Source: Streptomyces sp. AC1-42W (GTDB taxonomy: Bacteria > Actinomycetota > Actinomycetes > Streptomycetales > Streptomycetaceae). From it: a stretch of DNA of 64,000 nucleotides. Under the pieces are notes generated by a model that was not told where the DNA came from, did not search any database, and saw only the letters and a list, made by a program, of their open reading frames with translations. Positions 24,491 through 33,053 of the stretch are shown one piece after another; position 1 is the first letter of the stretch, and every line of letters starts with the position of its first letter. Location: assembly GCF_003248355.1 (NCBI RefSeq), contig NZ_QKWY01000002.1, forward strand, positions 186,001-250,000, read 5' to 3'. The translations under genes and the position numbers were made by a program.

Positions 24491-26932
24491 TTACGCCGAC
24501 TCGTCTGCCCGCGCCGGCATGACGCCTTGGATGCGGGAGAGGGTGAAGACACGATCAGCGTTTCGAAGGCGGCACCATGCTTCCAGGTAGGGCGGGTCGA
24601 GTTCCAGGCGGCTGAGGGTGCGCACGGTGCGGCTGCCCGAGGCGGCGACGTACTCGACGGTGATGGCCGTGCCCGTGTCGATGGCGTGTGCCAGCTGGCG
24701 GACGTCGGTGTACGGCAGATGCTTCGCGTATCCGGCGACGATCTCTTCGGTGTCCGTGCCGAAGGGAACCCCGGTACCGAATGGATCGGGCTCCGGAACC
24801 GTCGGTGGGGTGGCCAGCAACCGGACAGCCAGCGCGGACGGATCGACTGCGGCAGGCACCTCCGCCGTACGGCGTGCTGAGCGTCCGGTGCCGGCCTTCG
24901 TGGTGGCCTTCCGAGGGGGCGTAACGGCGTCGGCCCGTCGAGGCTGCGCTTTCTCGATGCGTACGGTTCCGTCCGCGGCCTCGGCGACGGGCGCATAGCC
25001 CTGCCCCCGGAGTGCGGCGAGGGTCTTGTCGGGCGAGCTGCCGCTGACAAGCACCGTCGGGGCGAGCTGTCGCAGCCCGAGTGCGGCGAGTGCCCGGTGG
25101 GCGGCGAGCTCGGCCAGGAGCGCGGGTTCGCCGCTGTGGATGACGCAGGCGGCGGGGGCGATACGCATGCGGCCGTGACGGTGGGCGGCGTCGGCGACGA
25201 GATAGGACAAGGGCTGCGGCAGGGGCCCGTCGGCGACGGCGGTCAGCTCGGCCGAGATCTCGTCCGGAGCGCGGCCGGTGTCCAGGGCGCGGCGGATGCT
25301 GTCGCCGCTGAACCGCCATACCGAGGCCGTGCCGCTGCTCTCCCGGTCGGCGGTCGAGTCCAGGAGCTCGGCCAGGCGCACGGAGGGCGTGCCGGTGACG
25401 ACAGCGGTGAGGTCGCCGCCGAACCGGGCTGTCCTCGTGGCCTCCGGCAACAGCCGCCGACATGCGACGGCCACTTGCTCCCGGTCACCGGTCGCCAGGG
25501 CCGTACCGAGCGGGGAGAGAGCGCCTCGGGCGATGACGCCCGTCACCTCGGCCTCGCGGACCACTGTGGCGAAGGGCGTCTTGTCGTGGAACGGCGGATG
25601 AGCGAGCGGACGGTGCCAGGCCACGAACGGACCCAGATCGGTGCCGACCCGAACACCCTGACCCTCCGGAAGTGCTGCCGCCGCTGCGAGCAGCCCGCGA
25701 CGGGCCTGCAGGCACGCGTCGCAGCGAGGGCCCCCGGCCACGGCGGCAAGCGACTTGTTGTCCTCGTCGCGGGACTGCGAAGGAGTGAACTGCAGGTTCC
25801 ACCATGCGTGAAGCAGCTCGGCGAACTGCGCTGCGGGTTCCCGCACCGCCCAGGTGTCGTATACCGCAGTGGGTGTGATGCGGTCGCCGTCGTCGCCCAG
25901 CAACCCGACCGAGTAGGCGACCTCCAGGGTGATGCGTACCACCGCGTCGTCGGCCTGCGCGGCCTTGCCGATCCGTCCCAGTTCACGCGCGCCGATCCCG
26001 CCGGACTTCAGCCGGACCGGTGGGGCCGCCGAGCAGGCCGACAGAACCGAGGTGGCGTGGATTGCGAAGGCCGTGGCAGCTGCGGTCGCCTCCCGTTCCA
26101 CCTCCACCGCGGTGACGGGCACCAGCTCCGCCACGGGCGGGACGGGGTCGAACGGCGCACTCCAGTCCGGCCCGCGCAGCGCGAGTGTCACTTCGGCGGG
26201 CATGCGGCCCGGCCCGTATCCGTGGCGGTTGCGGATCAGGAACCCCCTGTCCAGGGCCCACCGCTCACCCGGCGGGACATTGGCCGTGGCAGCTCCGAAC
26301 GCGACGAATTCCGTGTCCTGTGGTGCGGACTTCGCCCGTCGCTCCAGCAGCTGCCGGGCGGCCGATGGCGCCTTCGCGATCATTGTGGCGACGCGCTGCG
26401 GATCGCCATGGTGTTCCAGGACGGCGGCCGTGCGCTGCTGCCTGGTGCCGGGCGGCCTGATGCCCAGCGCCACGAGCATGCCGCGCAGTTCCTCGGAGGT
26501 CACGTCTTCCAATAGCTCCTCCAGCGGTGCGTCCAGCCCGAGGGGCGCGTCCCACGCCTGCCGCAAGGGGGCGTCCATGCGGAGGTTCCCGTCGCCGTCC
26601 GGCCAGACCAGTGCGTGATCGGCCAGAGCCTCCAGAACGGCGTCCAGTTCCCGAGAGGCGGCGGGTGCCGTCGCTCCCAGTGCCCTCGCCAGGGCGCCGC
26701 GCGACAGGGGGGTTCCCAAGGCGGCCAGGGTCTCGGCCACCTGGAGGCAGGGCAACGGCAGCTGTGGCAGGACGAGCGCCACCGAGCCTGGCCGCAGAAG
26801 ACGTTCCGCCGACTCTTCCACGGAACGCGGCTCCGGTGGCGCCACGGAGTCCTTCCGTATCCCGAGTACGCGCGACAGCCGTGGCGCGTCGAGGCCGGCC
26901 AGCCAGGCCGTCAGCGTGGATCGGGACGTCAT
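24491..26932 (-). CDS. Helicase C-terminal-domain (XPB-like) protein with WYL-like tail
   Basis: This is an 813-residue protein of the actinobacterial helicase-conserved C-terminal (Helicase_C_3) family. I see no Walker A or DEAD-type motif, so it is not a complete helicase. The N-terminal region is helical with winged-helix-like segments. The central domain includes DALVWPDGDGNLRM and later CDACL. The last 90 residues (VRQLAHAIDTGTAITVEYVA to FTLSRIQGV) resemble a WYL ligand/nucleic-acid sensing domain. ATG 26932 is chosen as the family start; the open frame upstream looks non-coding. Function is unknown; a DNA- or RNA-linked role is inferred. Confidence 0.72.
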   Translation of the reverse strand: MTSRSTLTAWLAGLDAPRLSRVLGIRKDSVAPPEPRSVEESAERLLRPGSVALVLPQLPLPCLQVAETLAALGTPLSRGALARALGATAPAASRELDAVLEALADHALVWPDGDGNLRMDAPLRQAWDAPLGLDAPLEELLEDVTSEELRGMLVALGIRPPGTRQQRTAAVLEHHGDPQRVATMIAKAPSAARQLLERRAKSAPQDTEFVAFGAATANVPPGERWALDRGFLIRNRHGYGPGRMPAEVTLALRGPDWSAPFDPVPPVAELVPVTAVEVEREATAAATAFAIHATSVLSACSAAPPVRLKSGGIGARELGRIGKAAQADDAVVRITLEVAYSVGLLGDDGDRITPTAVYDTWAVREPAAQFAELLHAWWNLQFTPSQSRDEDNKSLAAVAGGPRCDACLQARRGLLAAAAALPEGQGVRVGTDLGPFVAWHRPLAHPPFHDKTPFATVVREAEVTGVIARGALSPLGTALATGDREQVAVACRRLLPEATRTARFGGDLTAVVTGTPSVRLAELLDSTADRESSGTASVWRFSGDSIRRALDTGRAPDEISAELTAVADGPLPQPLSYLVADAAHRHGRMRIAPAACVIHSGEPALLAELAAHRALAALGLRQLAPTVLVSGSSPDKTLAALRGQGYAPVAEAADGTVRIEKAQPRRADAVTPPRKATTKAGTGRSARRTAEVPAAVDPSALAVRLLATPPTVPEPDPFGTGVPFGTDTEEIVAGYAKHLPYTDVRQLAHAIDTGTAITVEYVAASGSRTVRTLSRLELDPPYLEAWCRLRNADRVFTLSRIQGVMPARADESA

Positions 26933-27253
26933 GCGGAACACCTCGCGAGGCCGGGAACACGGCTGGGGACCGGGGCGGCCCCGAGCGAAGCCAAGAATCG
27001 CGCATTCGACGGGTTCACCGTCGCCATCCAGCGGGGAGTTCACCCGCAGAGGGCGCTTGTCGACGGGGATGGAGTGCGGGCGATCCTGGCACGCAGTGGC
27101 TGGTGTCCTCCTCAGTCGGCGTCGACCACCCTGAAGCGCAGTAGTGCGTCCTGAAGTCCGCGGTCGACGCCTTCGGAGCATGTCTGCGCACCCTGGATCG
27201 TCACTCGATTGGAACCGCCGCGTACGCAGGGGCCCCGGTGCTGGAATAGCCCC
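26933..27253. other. Divergent intergenic region, no gene seen
   Basis: These 321 bp separate the divergent helicase-like and FAD oxidoreductase genes. Open frames crossing it are extensions of neighbours without supporting start sites. It must hold both promoters, but I see no confident -10/-35 pair or strong repeat. Confidence 0.5.
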
Positions 27254-28168
27254 ATGGGCGACACGCTGTACGACACCGACCTGATCATCATCGGCGGCGG
27301 ACCCGCCGGGTGCGCCGCCGCACGTATGGCCGCCAGTGTCGGCATGCGCTCGATCCTGGTGGAGCCGGACCGGCTGTGCCGGAACCTGTACCGGATTCCG
27401 GCCCTGAACAACGTTCTCGGCGGCTACACCGGCGGCCCCGAGCTGGCCGACGCCATCGTCGCCGAGCTGAAGACCACGGAGCTCTGCCGCCTCGAACTCG
27501 GTCGGTACGTCAGCGAGCTCCGCGCCGACGACGACCAGGTGACCGTCACGTTGGACACGGGCGCTTCCCTCACCGCCCCGTACGCCATCGTCGCCACAGG
27601 CGTCGGCCCTCTCCAGCCCAGCGACGCGGCCTGGATCACCGCTCCCGCCGGCCTGACCCTGCCTGCGCTCTGGCAGGCCGACGCCGGTGACGCCCAAGGC
27701 CGGACCCTCCTCGTCCTCGGCGGCGACCGCCCGATCGGCACCTTCCTGCGCGCCCATCCGACCACGGACACGCGCCTCCTCGTGGCGTACCCGGCTGCGG
27801 ACGCGTACAAGATCGACGAGATCCGTGACGACTCACGGGTCACGCTGCTCCCCGTCGATCACCTGACGCTGCACCGTGGGGAAGGTGCTCAGCTGTTGGC
27901 CGAGGCAGTGGGAAGGGACGGTACCCACCGGACGATCACGGCGGACGCGGCCTTCCTCAGCCTGGGCAACGCCCCCGCCGCCCCACCCGGAGACCTGACC
28001 CGTGGCACGGACGGGTACTGCCCGCCCACCGACCAGCACCCCCGCCTCATCGTGGCCGGCGACCTCCGCTCCGCCCGCTTCCAACGGATCATGACTGCCC
28101 TGGGCTCCGGCAGCGAGGCAGCGCTGCAGGCGTACTACGCGGCGAGGGATCTGCCCATCAAGGGGTGA
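27254..28168 (+). CDS. FAD-dependent oxidoreductase, thioredoxin reductase-like
   Basis: This 304-residue flavoprotein has an N-terminal FAD-binding Rossmann motif (DLIIIGGGPAGCAAARMAA) and the thioredoxin-reductase overall layout. A second nucleotide-binding region near residue 155 (LLVLGGDRPIGTFLRAHP) is degenerate. A C-terminal FAD motif (RLIVAGDLRSARFQRIMTALGSG) resembles the GD-motif of the family. The redox CxxC of true thioredoxin reductases is absent, so it is unlikely to reduce thioredoxin. ATG 27254 is chosen because the Rossmann fold follows directly. It ends just before the IS island. Substrate unknown. Confidence 0.8.
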   Translation: MGDTLYDTDLIIIGGGPAGCAAARMAASVGMRSILVEPDRLCRNLYRIPALNNVLGGYTGGPELADAIVAELKTTELCRLELGRYVSELRADDDQVTVTLDTGASLTAPYAIVATGVGPLQPSDAAWITAPAGLTLPALWQADAGDAQGRTLLVLGGDRPIGTFLRAHPTTDTRLLVAYPAADAYKIDEIRDDSRVTLLPVDHLTLHRGEGAQLLAEAVGRDGTHRTITADAAFLSLGNAPAAPPGDLTRGTDGYCPPTDQHPRLIVAGDLRSARFQRIMTALGSGSEAALQAYYAARDLPIKG

Positions 28169-28323
28169 GGCCACCCTGGAACGTCGAAGGGCCCCACCGC
28201 AAGGCGAATTCGAGGGGTCGTTGCAACACTGCTGGTCAGCTGGCTAGGTCCAGTAGCTTAGTGGTCGGCTCCGTAAGTCCTTCGGGGGTTGACTTCGGAT
28301 CCGGCGTTGTGCCTGGTAGTGGG

Positions 28324-28653
28324 TCAGATGTCGACTGCAGCGATGTGGAGCTCGCAGGCGCAGTCGAGCGCCTCCGCGGGGGTGCCGGTGGGGCTGCCGG
28401 TGGGCAGCAGGGAGTCTTCGTAGCGGTCGCCACTGGCGTAGTAGGGGGCGAAGCCCCACCTCTTGCTGACGGTGCCGGTGTAGCGCAGTCGCATCAGCTT
28501 GACCCGTTCGCCGTCGGCCAGTTCGGCCTCCACGTAGGCGAACGCTCCGCGGTGTCGGACATGCAACTGCGCAATCTGGGGCCAGACGGCGCGGGCCTGC
28601 TCGCCGAGGCGGGCTTCCAGCGAGAGGCGGGTGTGTTCCGAGGGCGTGGGCAT
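28324..28653 (-). CDS. Conserved hypothetical passenger protein inside IS630
   Basis: This encodes about 109 residues, starting MPTPSEHTRLSLEARLGEQA; an in-frame ATG at 28662 would add three residues. The middle holds a conserved-looking segment (VKLMRLRYTGTVSKRWGFAP, then EDSLLPTG) and a cysteine pair near the end (LDCACELHIA). It resembles a small protein of unknown function often seen in actinobacteria; that is memory, not a search. It lies within the inverted repeats, divergent from the transposase, so it moves with the element. A role is unknown. Confidence 0.65.
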   Translation of the reverse strand: MPTPSEHTRLSLEARLGEQARAVWPQIAQLHVRHRGAFAYVEAELADGERVKLMRLRYTGTVSKRWGFAPYYASGDRYEDSLLPTGSPTGTPAEALDCACELHIAAVDI

Positions 28654-28740
28654 GGCGCCCATCCTGCCCGAGGGGCCACGGACCGGATACGGCAAGCTTC
28701 GGCCTGTTGTGATCCACTTCTCCGGATTGGCCCGCCTGCA

Positions 28741-29907
28741 TTGCCTGTTGCCGTCGCCCGCACGATCACCCTGCGCGCCGCCGAGCGCGAGCGACTGAAG
28801 CTGATGGCCTACGGCCACAAGACCGAGTACCGGCTGCGGATGCGCGCGCAGGTGGTGCTGCACGCGGCGCGCGGACGCGCCAACGCGCGCATCGCCCGGG
28901 AGACGGGTCTGCATCTGGACACGGTCCGCCGCTGGCGCGGCCGGTTCGCCGAGCACGGGCTCGCCGGGCTGGGCGACCTCGACCGGTCGGGCAGGCCCCC
29001 CTCGTTCACCGCGCTCCAGGCCGCCCAGGTCAAGGCTCTGGCCTGCCGGCTGCCCGCCGAGACAGGGGTGCCGCTGGCGCGTTGGTCGTGCCCGGAGCTT
29101 GCCCGCGAAGTCGTCGCCCGGTCCATCGCCAGCTCGATCTCCGCCTCCACTGTCCGTCGCTGGCTGGGCGACGACGCGATCAAACCGTGGCAGTACCAAT
29201 CCTGGATCTTCGTCACCGACCCGGACTTCCGCCCGAAGGCCGAGCGTGTACTGGACCTGTATGCCCGTACCTGGCGGGGCGTCCCGCTCGGCGACGACGA
29301 GTACGTCATCAGCGCGGACGAGAAGACCTCCATCCAGGCCCGCTGCCGCTGTCATCCGACCCTGCCGCCCGGCCGGGCCCGCGCGATGCGCGTGAACCAC
29401 ACCTACCGGCGCGGCGGCGCCCTGGCCTACCTGGCCGCCTACGACGTCCACTCCGCGAAAGTGTCCGGCCGCTGCGAGCCGACCACCGGCATCACCCCGT
29501 TCATGAACCTGGTCACCCAGGTCATGACCCGCGAGCCCTACGCCAGCGCGAAACGCGTGTTCTGGATCGTCGACAACGGCTCCTCCCACCGCGGCAAGAA
29601 GGCCGCCGACCGACTGTCGGACGCGTTCCCGAACGCGGTCCTGGTCCACACCCCGGTGCACGCCTCCTGGCTGAACCAAGTGGAAATCTACTTCTCCGTC
29701 GTCCAGCGCAAGGTCGTCTCGCCCAACGACTTCACCGACCTCACCCAGGTCACAGACCGGCTCCGAGAATTCGAAGACCGCTACAACGCCACGGCACAGC
29801 CGTTCCAGTGGAAGTTCACCACCTCCGACCTGGACGATCTGCTGGCCAGACTCGACCAGCACCCCGCCGGCCGACACGAAGAATCCTCCGCCGCCCCGGC
29901 ACCATGA
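28741..29907 (+). CDS. IS630-family DDE transposase
   Basis: This is a transposase of about 388 residues. The N-terminal helix-turn-helix region runs from ITLRAAERERLKLMA to TVRRWRGRFAEHGLAGL. The DDE core has ISADEKTSIQ (first Asp), FWIVDNGSSHRG (second Asp) and HASWLNQVEIYFSVVQRK (Glu), all intact. The start is uncertain: TTG 28741 begins the conserved part, but the ribosome site is weak and the frame stays open upstream. The stop lies one base before the right inverted repeat. Confidence 0.9.
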   Translation: MPVAVARTITLRAAERERLKLMAYGHKTEYRLRMRAQVVLHAARGRANARIARETGLHLDTVRRWRGRFAEHGLAGLGDLDRSGRPPSFTALQAAQVKALACRLPAETGVPLARWSCPELAREVVARSIASSISASTVRRWLGDDAIKPWQYQSWIFVTDPDFRPKAERVLDLYARTWRGVPLGDDEYVISADEKTSIQARCRCHPTLPPGRARAMRVNHTYRRGGALAYLAAYDVHSAKVSGRCEPTTGITPFMNLVTQVMTREPYASAKRVFWIVDNGSSHRGKKAADRLSDAFPNAVLVHTPVHASWLNQVEIYFSVVQRKVVSPNDFTDLTQVTDRLREFEDRYNATAQPFQWKFTTSDLDDLLARLDQHPAGRHEESSAAPAP

Positions 29908-29923
29908 TCAACCCCCGAAGGAC

Positions 29924-31177
29924 TTACGGAGCCGACCACTTAGCGAGGCGCTCGGCTGGGGTTTCCCAGCCGAGCGTTTTGCGTGGGCGGCTGTTGAGTT
30001 CGGCGGCCACGAGCTCCAGGTGGTCGGGGGTGTGAGCGCTCAGGTCGGTGCCCTTGGGGAAGTACTGCCGCAGCAGGCCGTTGGTGTTCTCGTTCGATCC
30101 CCGCTGCCAGGGACTGGCCGGGTCGCAGAAGTAGACGGGGATGTTCGTGGCCACGGTGAAGGCTTTGTGGGCGGCCATCTCCGAGCCCTGGTCCCAGGTC
30201 AGGGAACGCCATAGATGCGGCGGCAGGGCCTGGACAGTGGCGGCGAGCGCGTTGCGGGTCGCGACAGCACTGTGCCCGATCGGCAGGTGCACGAGCATCA
30301 CGTAGCGGGTGGCCCGCTCGACGAGGGTGCCGATGGCGGAGCGGCCGTCCTTGCCGATGATGAGGTCGCCTTCCCAGTGACCGGGGACGGCCCTGTCAGC
30401 GGCTTCGGCAGGGCGTTCACTGATCAGGACCATGTCCTTGATGGGGCGGGAGGTGCGCTTGTGGGCCTGGCGCTGCGGACGCCGGCGGGCCCGGCCCGTG
30501 CGCAGGGACTTGGTCAGCTCCCGGCGGAGTTCTCCGCGGCCCTGGACGTAGAGGGCCTGGTAGATCGTCTCGTGGGTCACGTGCATCTCCGGCCGGTCGG
30601 GGAAGCGTGCCCGCAGAGCCTGGCAGATCTGCTCAGGGCTCCACCGCATCGTGAGGTGGTCCTGGATGAAGTCCCGCAGTTCGGGGTTGTGGCCGATCTT
30701 GCCGGTCTTCGGGCGGGGCCGGCGGGCGTCCGCGCGGGCCTGGGCGGTGTGAGGCCGGTAGTACCAGCCTCCCTTGGGCATGGTCCGCCGGTTGCGGCGT
30801 ATCTCGCGGCTGATGGTGGACGGGCTGCGGCCCAGCTCGGCGGCGATCTGCCGGATGGACGCCCTCTCGCGCAGCCGGTCGGCAATGTGGATGCGGTCGC
30901 GCTCCTGGAGAAACCGCGAGGGGCCGCAAGACGGCGCCTCCAGATCTCCCGCAGCCACGGACCCGTGCCCGTGCTGCGGGTAGATCGGAGGAACTGCCTT
31001 GCGGCCCCTCTTGTGACCGTTGCGCCACTTCTTGCCCGTGCGGCGGTCGATGCCGACGATCCGGGCCGCTTCCCGGGTGCTGTAACCCTGCTCCATGAGC
31101 TGGAAGTATGCGGCCCGTTCCCGGGTCAACGGCTTGCGCCCCTGCCGGTTCCTGTCCTTGCGGATTTCGAAGTCCAT
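29924..31177 (-). CDS. IS30-family transposase with C-terminus replaced by IS630 end sequence
   Basis: This 417-residue transposase has N-terminal HTH segments (TREAARIVGIDRRTGKKWRNG and a second at ASIRQIAAELGRSPSTISRE). The DDE core has GHWEGDLIIG (Asp), LTWDQGSEM (Asp) and PWQRGSNENTNGLLRQYFP (Glu). The last codons and stop (KWSAP then TAA) lie inside the IS630 inverted repeat. Joining the flanking sequences without IS630 restores RLAKLLDLAS and a stop, so the insertion swapped the last six residues for four new ones. The catalytic core is complete, so the protein may still work. Confidence 0.9.
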   Translation of the reverse strand: MDFEIRKDRNRQGRKPLTRERAAYFQLMEQGYSTREAARIVGIDRRTGKKWRNGHKRGRKAVPPIYPQHGHGSVAAGDLEAPSCGPSRFLQERDRIHIADRLRERASIRQIAAELGRSPSTISREIRRNRRTMPKGGWYYRPHTAQARADARRPRPKTGKIGHNPELRDFIQDHLTMRWSPEQICQALRARFPDRPEMHVTHETIYQALYVQGRGELRRELTKSLRTGRARRRPQRQAHKRTSRPIKDMVLISERPAEAADRAVPGHWEGDLIIGKDGRSAIGTLVERATRYVMLVHLPIGHSAVATRNALAATVQALPPHLWRSLTWDQGSEMAAHKAFTVATNIPVYFCDPASPWQRGSNENTNGLLRQYFPKGTDLSAHTPDHLELVAAELNSRPRKTLGWETPAERLAKWSAP

Positions 31178-31210
31178 GACACCCCTTGAACTGGGGTGTT
31201 GCGACGACCA

Positions 31211-32996
31211 CTAGACCCGTACTTCGCGGGTGACCGTTTCAGGTCTGTGGCCAGCGGGTTTGTCCGATGTCGGTGTCGAGGAGGTCGAGGAGGTGGAGTT
31301 GGACGCCGCGGTTGATCTGGACGGTTGGCGGGTCGGTGACGTTTCCGATCCGGAGGGTGAGTTCGCCGAGGTGGTAGAGGATCATGCGGCCGGTAGGGCG
31401 GACCCGTCGGTTGTCCGGGTAGAGGCCGGCCATGGTCTCGTCGGGGCCCAGAGCGCGTCTGACCTGCCGCTCAATCAGACAGAAGACGAGCAGGGCCAGG
31501 CAGATGACCTGGATGAGCGCGGCGACGCGCCGGTTGTGCTGCACGAAGACCGGTGCGACCGCGAGGGGGCCCTTGAAGTCGTGGTAGCGCCGCTCGACGG
31601 TGCCCTGGCCCTTGTACTGAATCAGGACGTGGGCGGGTCCGGCCTTCTCGGCCGGGACGCTGGTGATCAGCGCCCACCAGCCGTCAACGGCGGCTTCGGC
31701 TTCCAGCACGTCCTGGTCGAAGTGCCAGGTGAGGCCCGGGGTGCCCTGCTCGTCGGCGGTGATCTGCCAGCGCAGGCAGGAGGTGACACGGCGCTTGGCG
31801 GTGACGACGCCGATCCGGGCGACGATCTTCTCCCGGGTCTTGTAGTGCCGTCCGCCTGCCGCACCGGCGAGCTTGTCGAGGTCTTCGGCGGCCTTGGCCA
31901 GTCGCTTGGCCCGGGCCGCCCGCTGGCCGGCCGCGACGGCGGTGGAATGCACCAGGATCCGGCGCACCGTCAGCGACGGGTCGCTTTTGCGGCGCCCGGT
32001 CAGCGTGTGAATGTCCTCCAGGACTCGGTAGGTCTCCCGTTCCGTCTCCGGTTTCCTCTCGTCCCGCCCGGGCACCCAGTCGACGGCCTGCGCCTGCTGG
32101 GGATCCAGGACCGCGTAGACCTCGTCCTTGATCTGCGCGGCCGGGACGGGCGCGATGAACTCCACACCGGCCTCAAGCAGGGCGGTGATGTTGGAGTAGG
32201 ACACCAGTTTGGAGTCGGCGACCATCAGAAACTCGTGGGTGCCGGCCATCGACCGCAGGTCTTTCATCGCCCCGACGACCTGGCTGGCCTCGGCCGCGGC
32301 GCCGTCGAAGACCCGGGAGTGGACGGGGATACCGCCGTCGGCCGAGACCGCGAGCCCGGACTGGATCTGTTTCAGATCCACGCGCCGGTCCTTTGGATGC
32401 CCGTTGCAGGCGATGAGCGGGTACCGCTCGTCCTGCTCCTCGGCAGGGAAAGCGCCATGGACGGACATGCTGGTCATGTCCCAGTGCAGCCGCGAGACAT
32501 CGATCCCGAACTCGGTGATCGCCCGAGCGCCGACCGTGCCCGCGATGACCTCCAGCTTCGGAGCGATCGCGTCCAGGGCGCGGGCCAGGCGGTCATCATT
32601 GAGGAGGTCCGGCGTGATACCGAAGACCTCCTCCACCGCCCAGGTCCTCGCCCAGTCCCCGACGCGCACCAGTGGTGCGGGCGAGGTCAGCCGGTTGGCC
32701 ACCAGTGCCTCGATGACCTGCCCGTGCGTCAGATGGGCGCTCGCACCGCCTGGACACACTTCGTCGACGATCCCCGCGACGTCCAGCCGGCGCAGAAACT
32801 CGGCAGCGACAGGCAGAGCGCCCAGACGCTTCTCCACCACGGACGTCACCACCACTTCAAGGCGCTGACGCTCAGATCGTGGCCGCGGGGACCGGGAAGT
32901 CATCGACACATCCGGACCAACGCCATACGACCGGCCCGGGACACTCCCAGACCGGTCACACCATACGAATCAACGACCCGCGAAGTACGGGACTAG
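31211..32996 (-). mobile_element. IS1634-family (IS4-like) element
   Basis: The terminal inverted repeat is CTAGACCCGTACTTCGCGGG on the left (from 31211) and CTAGTCCCGTACTTCGCGGG read inward from 32996, one mismatch in 20. At 1786 bp it contains a single transposase. CTAG at both edges may be part of the repeat or a 4-bp target duplication. It abuts the IS30 right terminus and ends 58 bp from the stop of the DEAD-box helicase. Confidence 0.82.
31239..32909 (-). CDS. IS1634-family transposase
   Basis: This 556-residue transposase fits the IS1634 group of IS4-like DDE enzymes. It has the N-terminal LTHGQVIEALVANRLTSPAP segment, SRLHWDMTSMSVHG (first Asp), LMVADSKLVSYSN (second Asp) and the C-terminal VERRYHDFKGPLAVAPVFVQ (Glu region). 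Length is usual for the family and the frame is intact. The second Met (32903) is an alternative start. Confidence 0.88.
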   Translation of the reverse strand: MSMTSRSPRPRSERQRLEVVVTSVVEKRLGALPVAAEFLRRLDVAGIVDEVCPGGASAHLTHGQVIEALVANRLTSPAPLVRVGDWARTWAVEEVFGITPDLLNDDRLARALDAIAPKLEVIAGTVGARAITEFGIDVSRLHWDMTSMSVHGAFPAEEQDERYPLIACNGHPKDRRVDLKQIQSGLAVSADGGIPVHSRVFDGAAAEASQVVGAMKDLRSMAGTHEFLMVADSKLVSYSNITALLEAGVEFIAPVPAAQIKDEVYAVLDPQQAQAVDWVPGRDERKPETERETYRVLEDIHTLTGRRKSDPSLTVRRILVHSTAVAAGQRAARAKRLAKAAEDLDKLAGAAGGRHYKTREKIVARIGVVTAKRRVTSCLRWQITADEQGTPGLTWHFDQDVLEAEAAVDGWWALITSVPAEKAGPAHVLIQYKGQGTVERRYHDFKGPLAVAPVFVQHNRRVAALIQVICLALLVFCLIERQVRRALGPDETMAGLYPDNRRVRPTGRMILYHLGELTLRIGNVTDPPTVQINRGVQLHLLDLLDTDIGQTRWPQT

Positions 32997-33053
32997 AACT
33001 GAAGGGGGGACGGGCCCGCTTCTCAGCAGACCTTCAGGGGGTCCTCAGTACGC

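Larger units (their letters stand above)
28261..29939 (+). mobile_element. IS630-family element with perfect 32-bp inverted repeats, nested in IS30
   Basis: The ends are a perfect 32-bp inverted repeat: 28261-28292 begins GTGGTCGGCTCCGTAAGTCC, and its complement is at 29908-29939. Both sides are flanked by TTA (28258-28260 and 29940-29942), consistent with the TA target duplication of this family. At 1679 bp it is longer than a minimal IS630 because it contains a divergent extra gene. Perfect ends suggest recent insertion. Confidence 0.88.
28214..31211 (-). mobile_element. IS30-family element, interrupted by an IS630-family element
   Basis: Imperfect terminal inverted repeats are visible: the left end reads GGGGTCGTTGCAACACTGC from 28214, and the right end, read inward from 31211, GTGGTCGTCGCAACACCCC, about 15 of 19 matching. 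Subtracting the 1679-bp nested IS630 leaves about 1.3 kb, normal for IS30. The transposase runs leftward from 31177. The right terminus directly abuts the IS1634-type element. Exact ends may be off by a few bases. Confidence 0.75.

Noticed and set aside
24491..27757. A single 1088-residue protein continuing upstream of the helicase-like gene
   Set aside because: The upstream part overlaps the divergent FAD oxidoreductase gene and has non-coding composition. ATG 26932 begins the recognisable protein.
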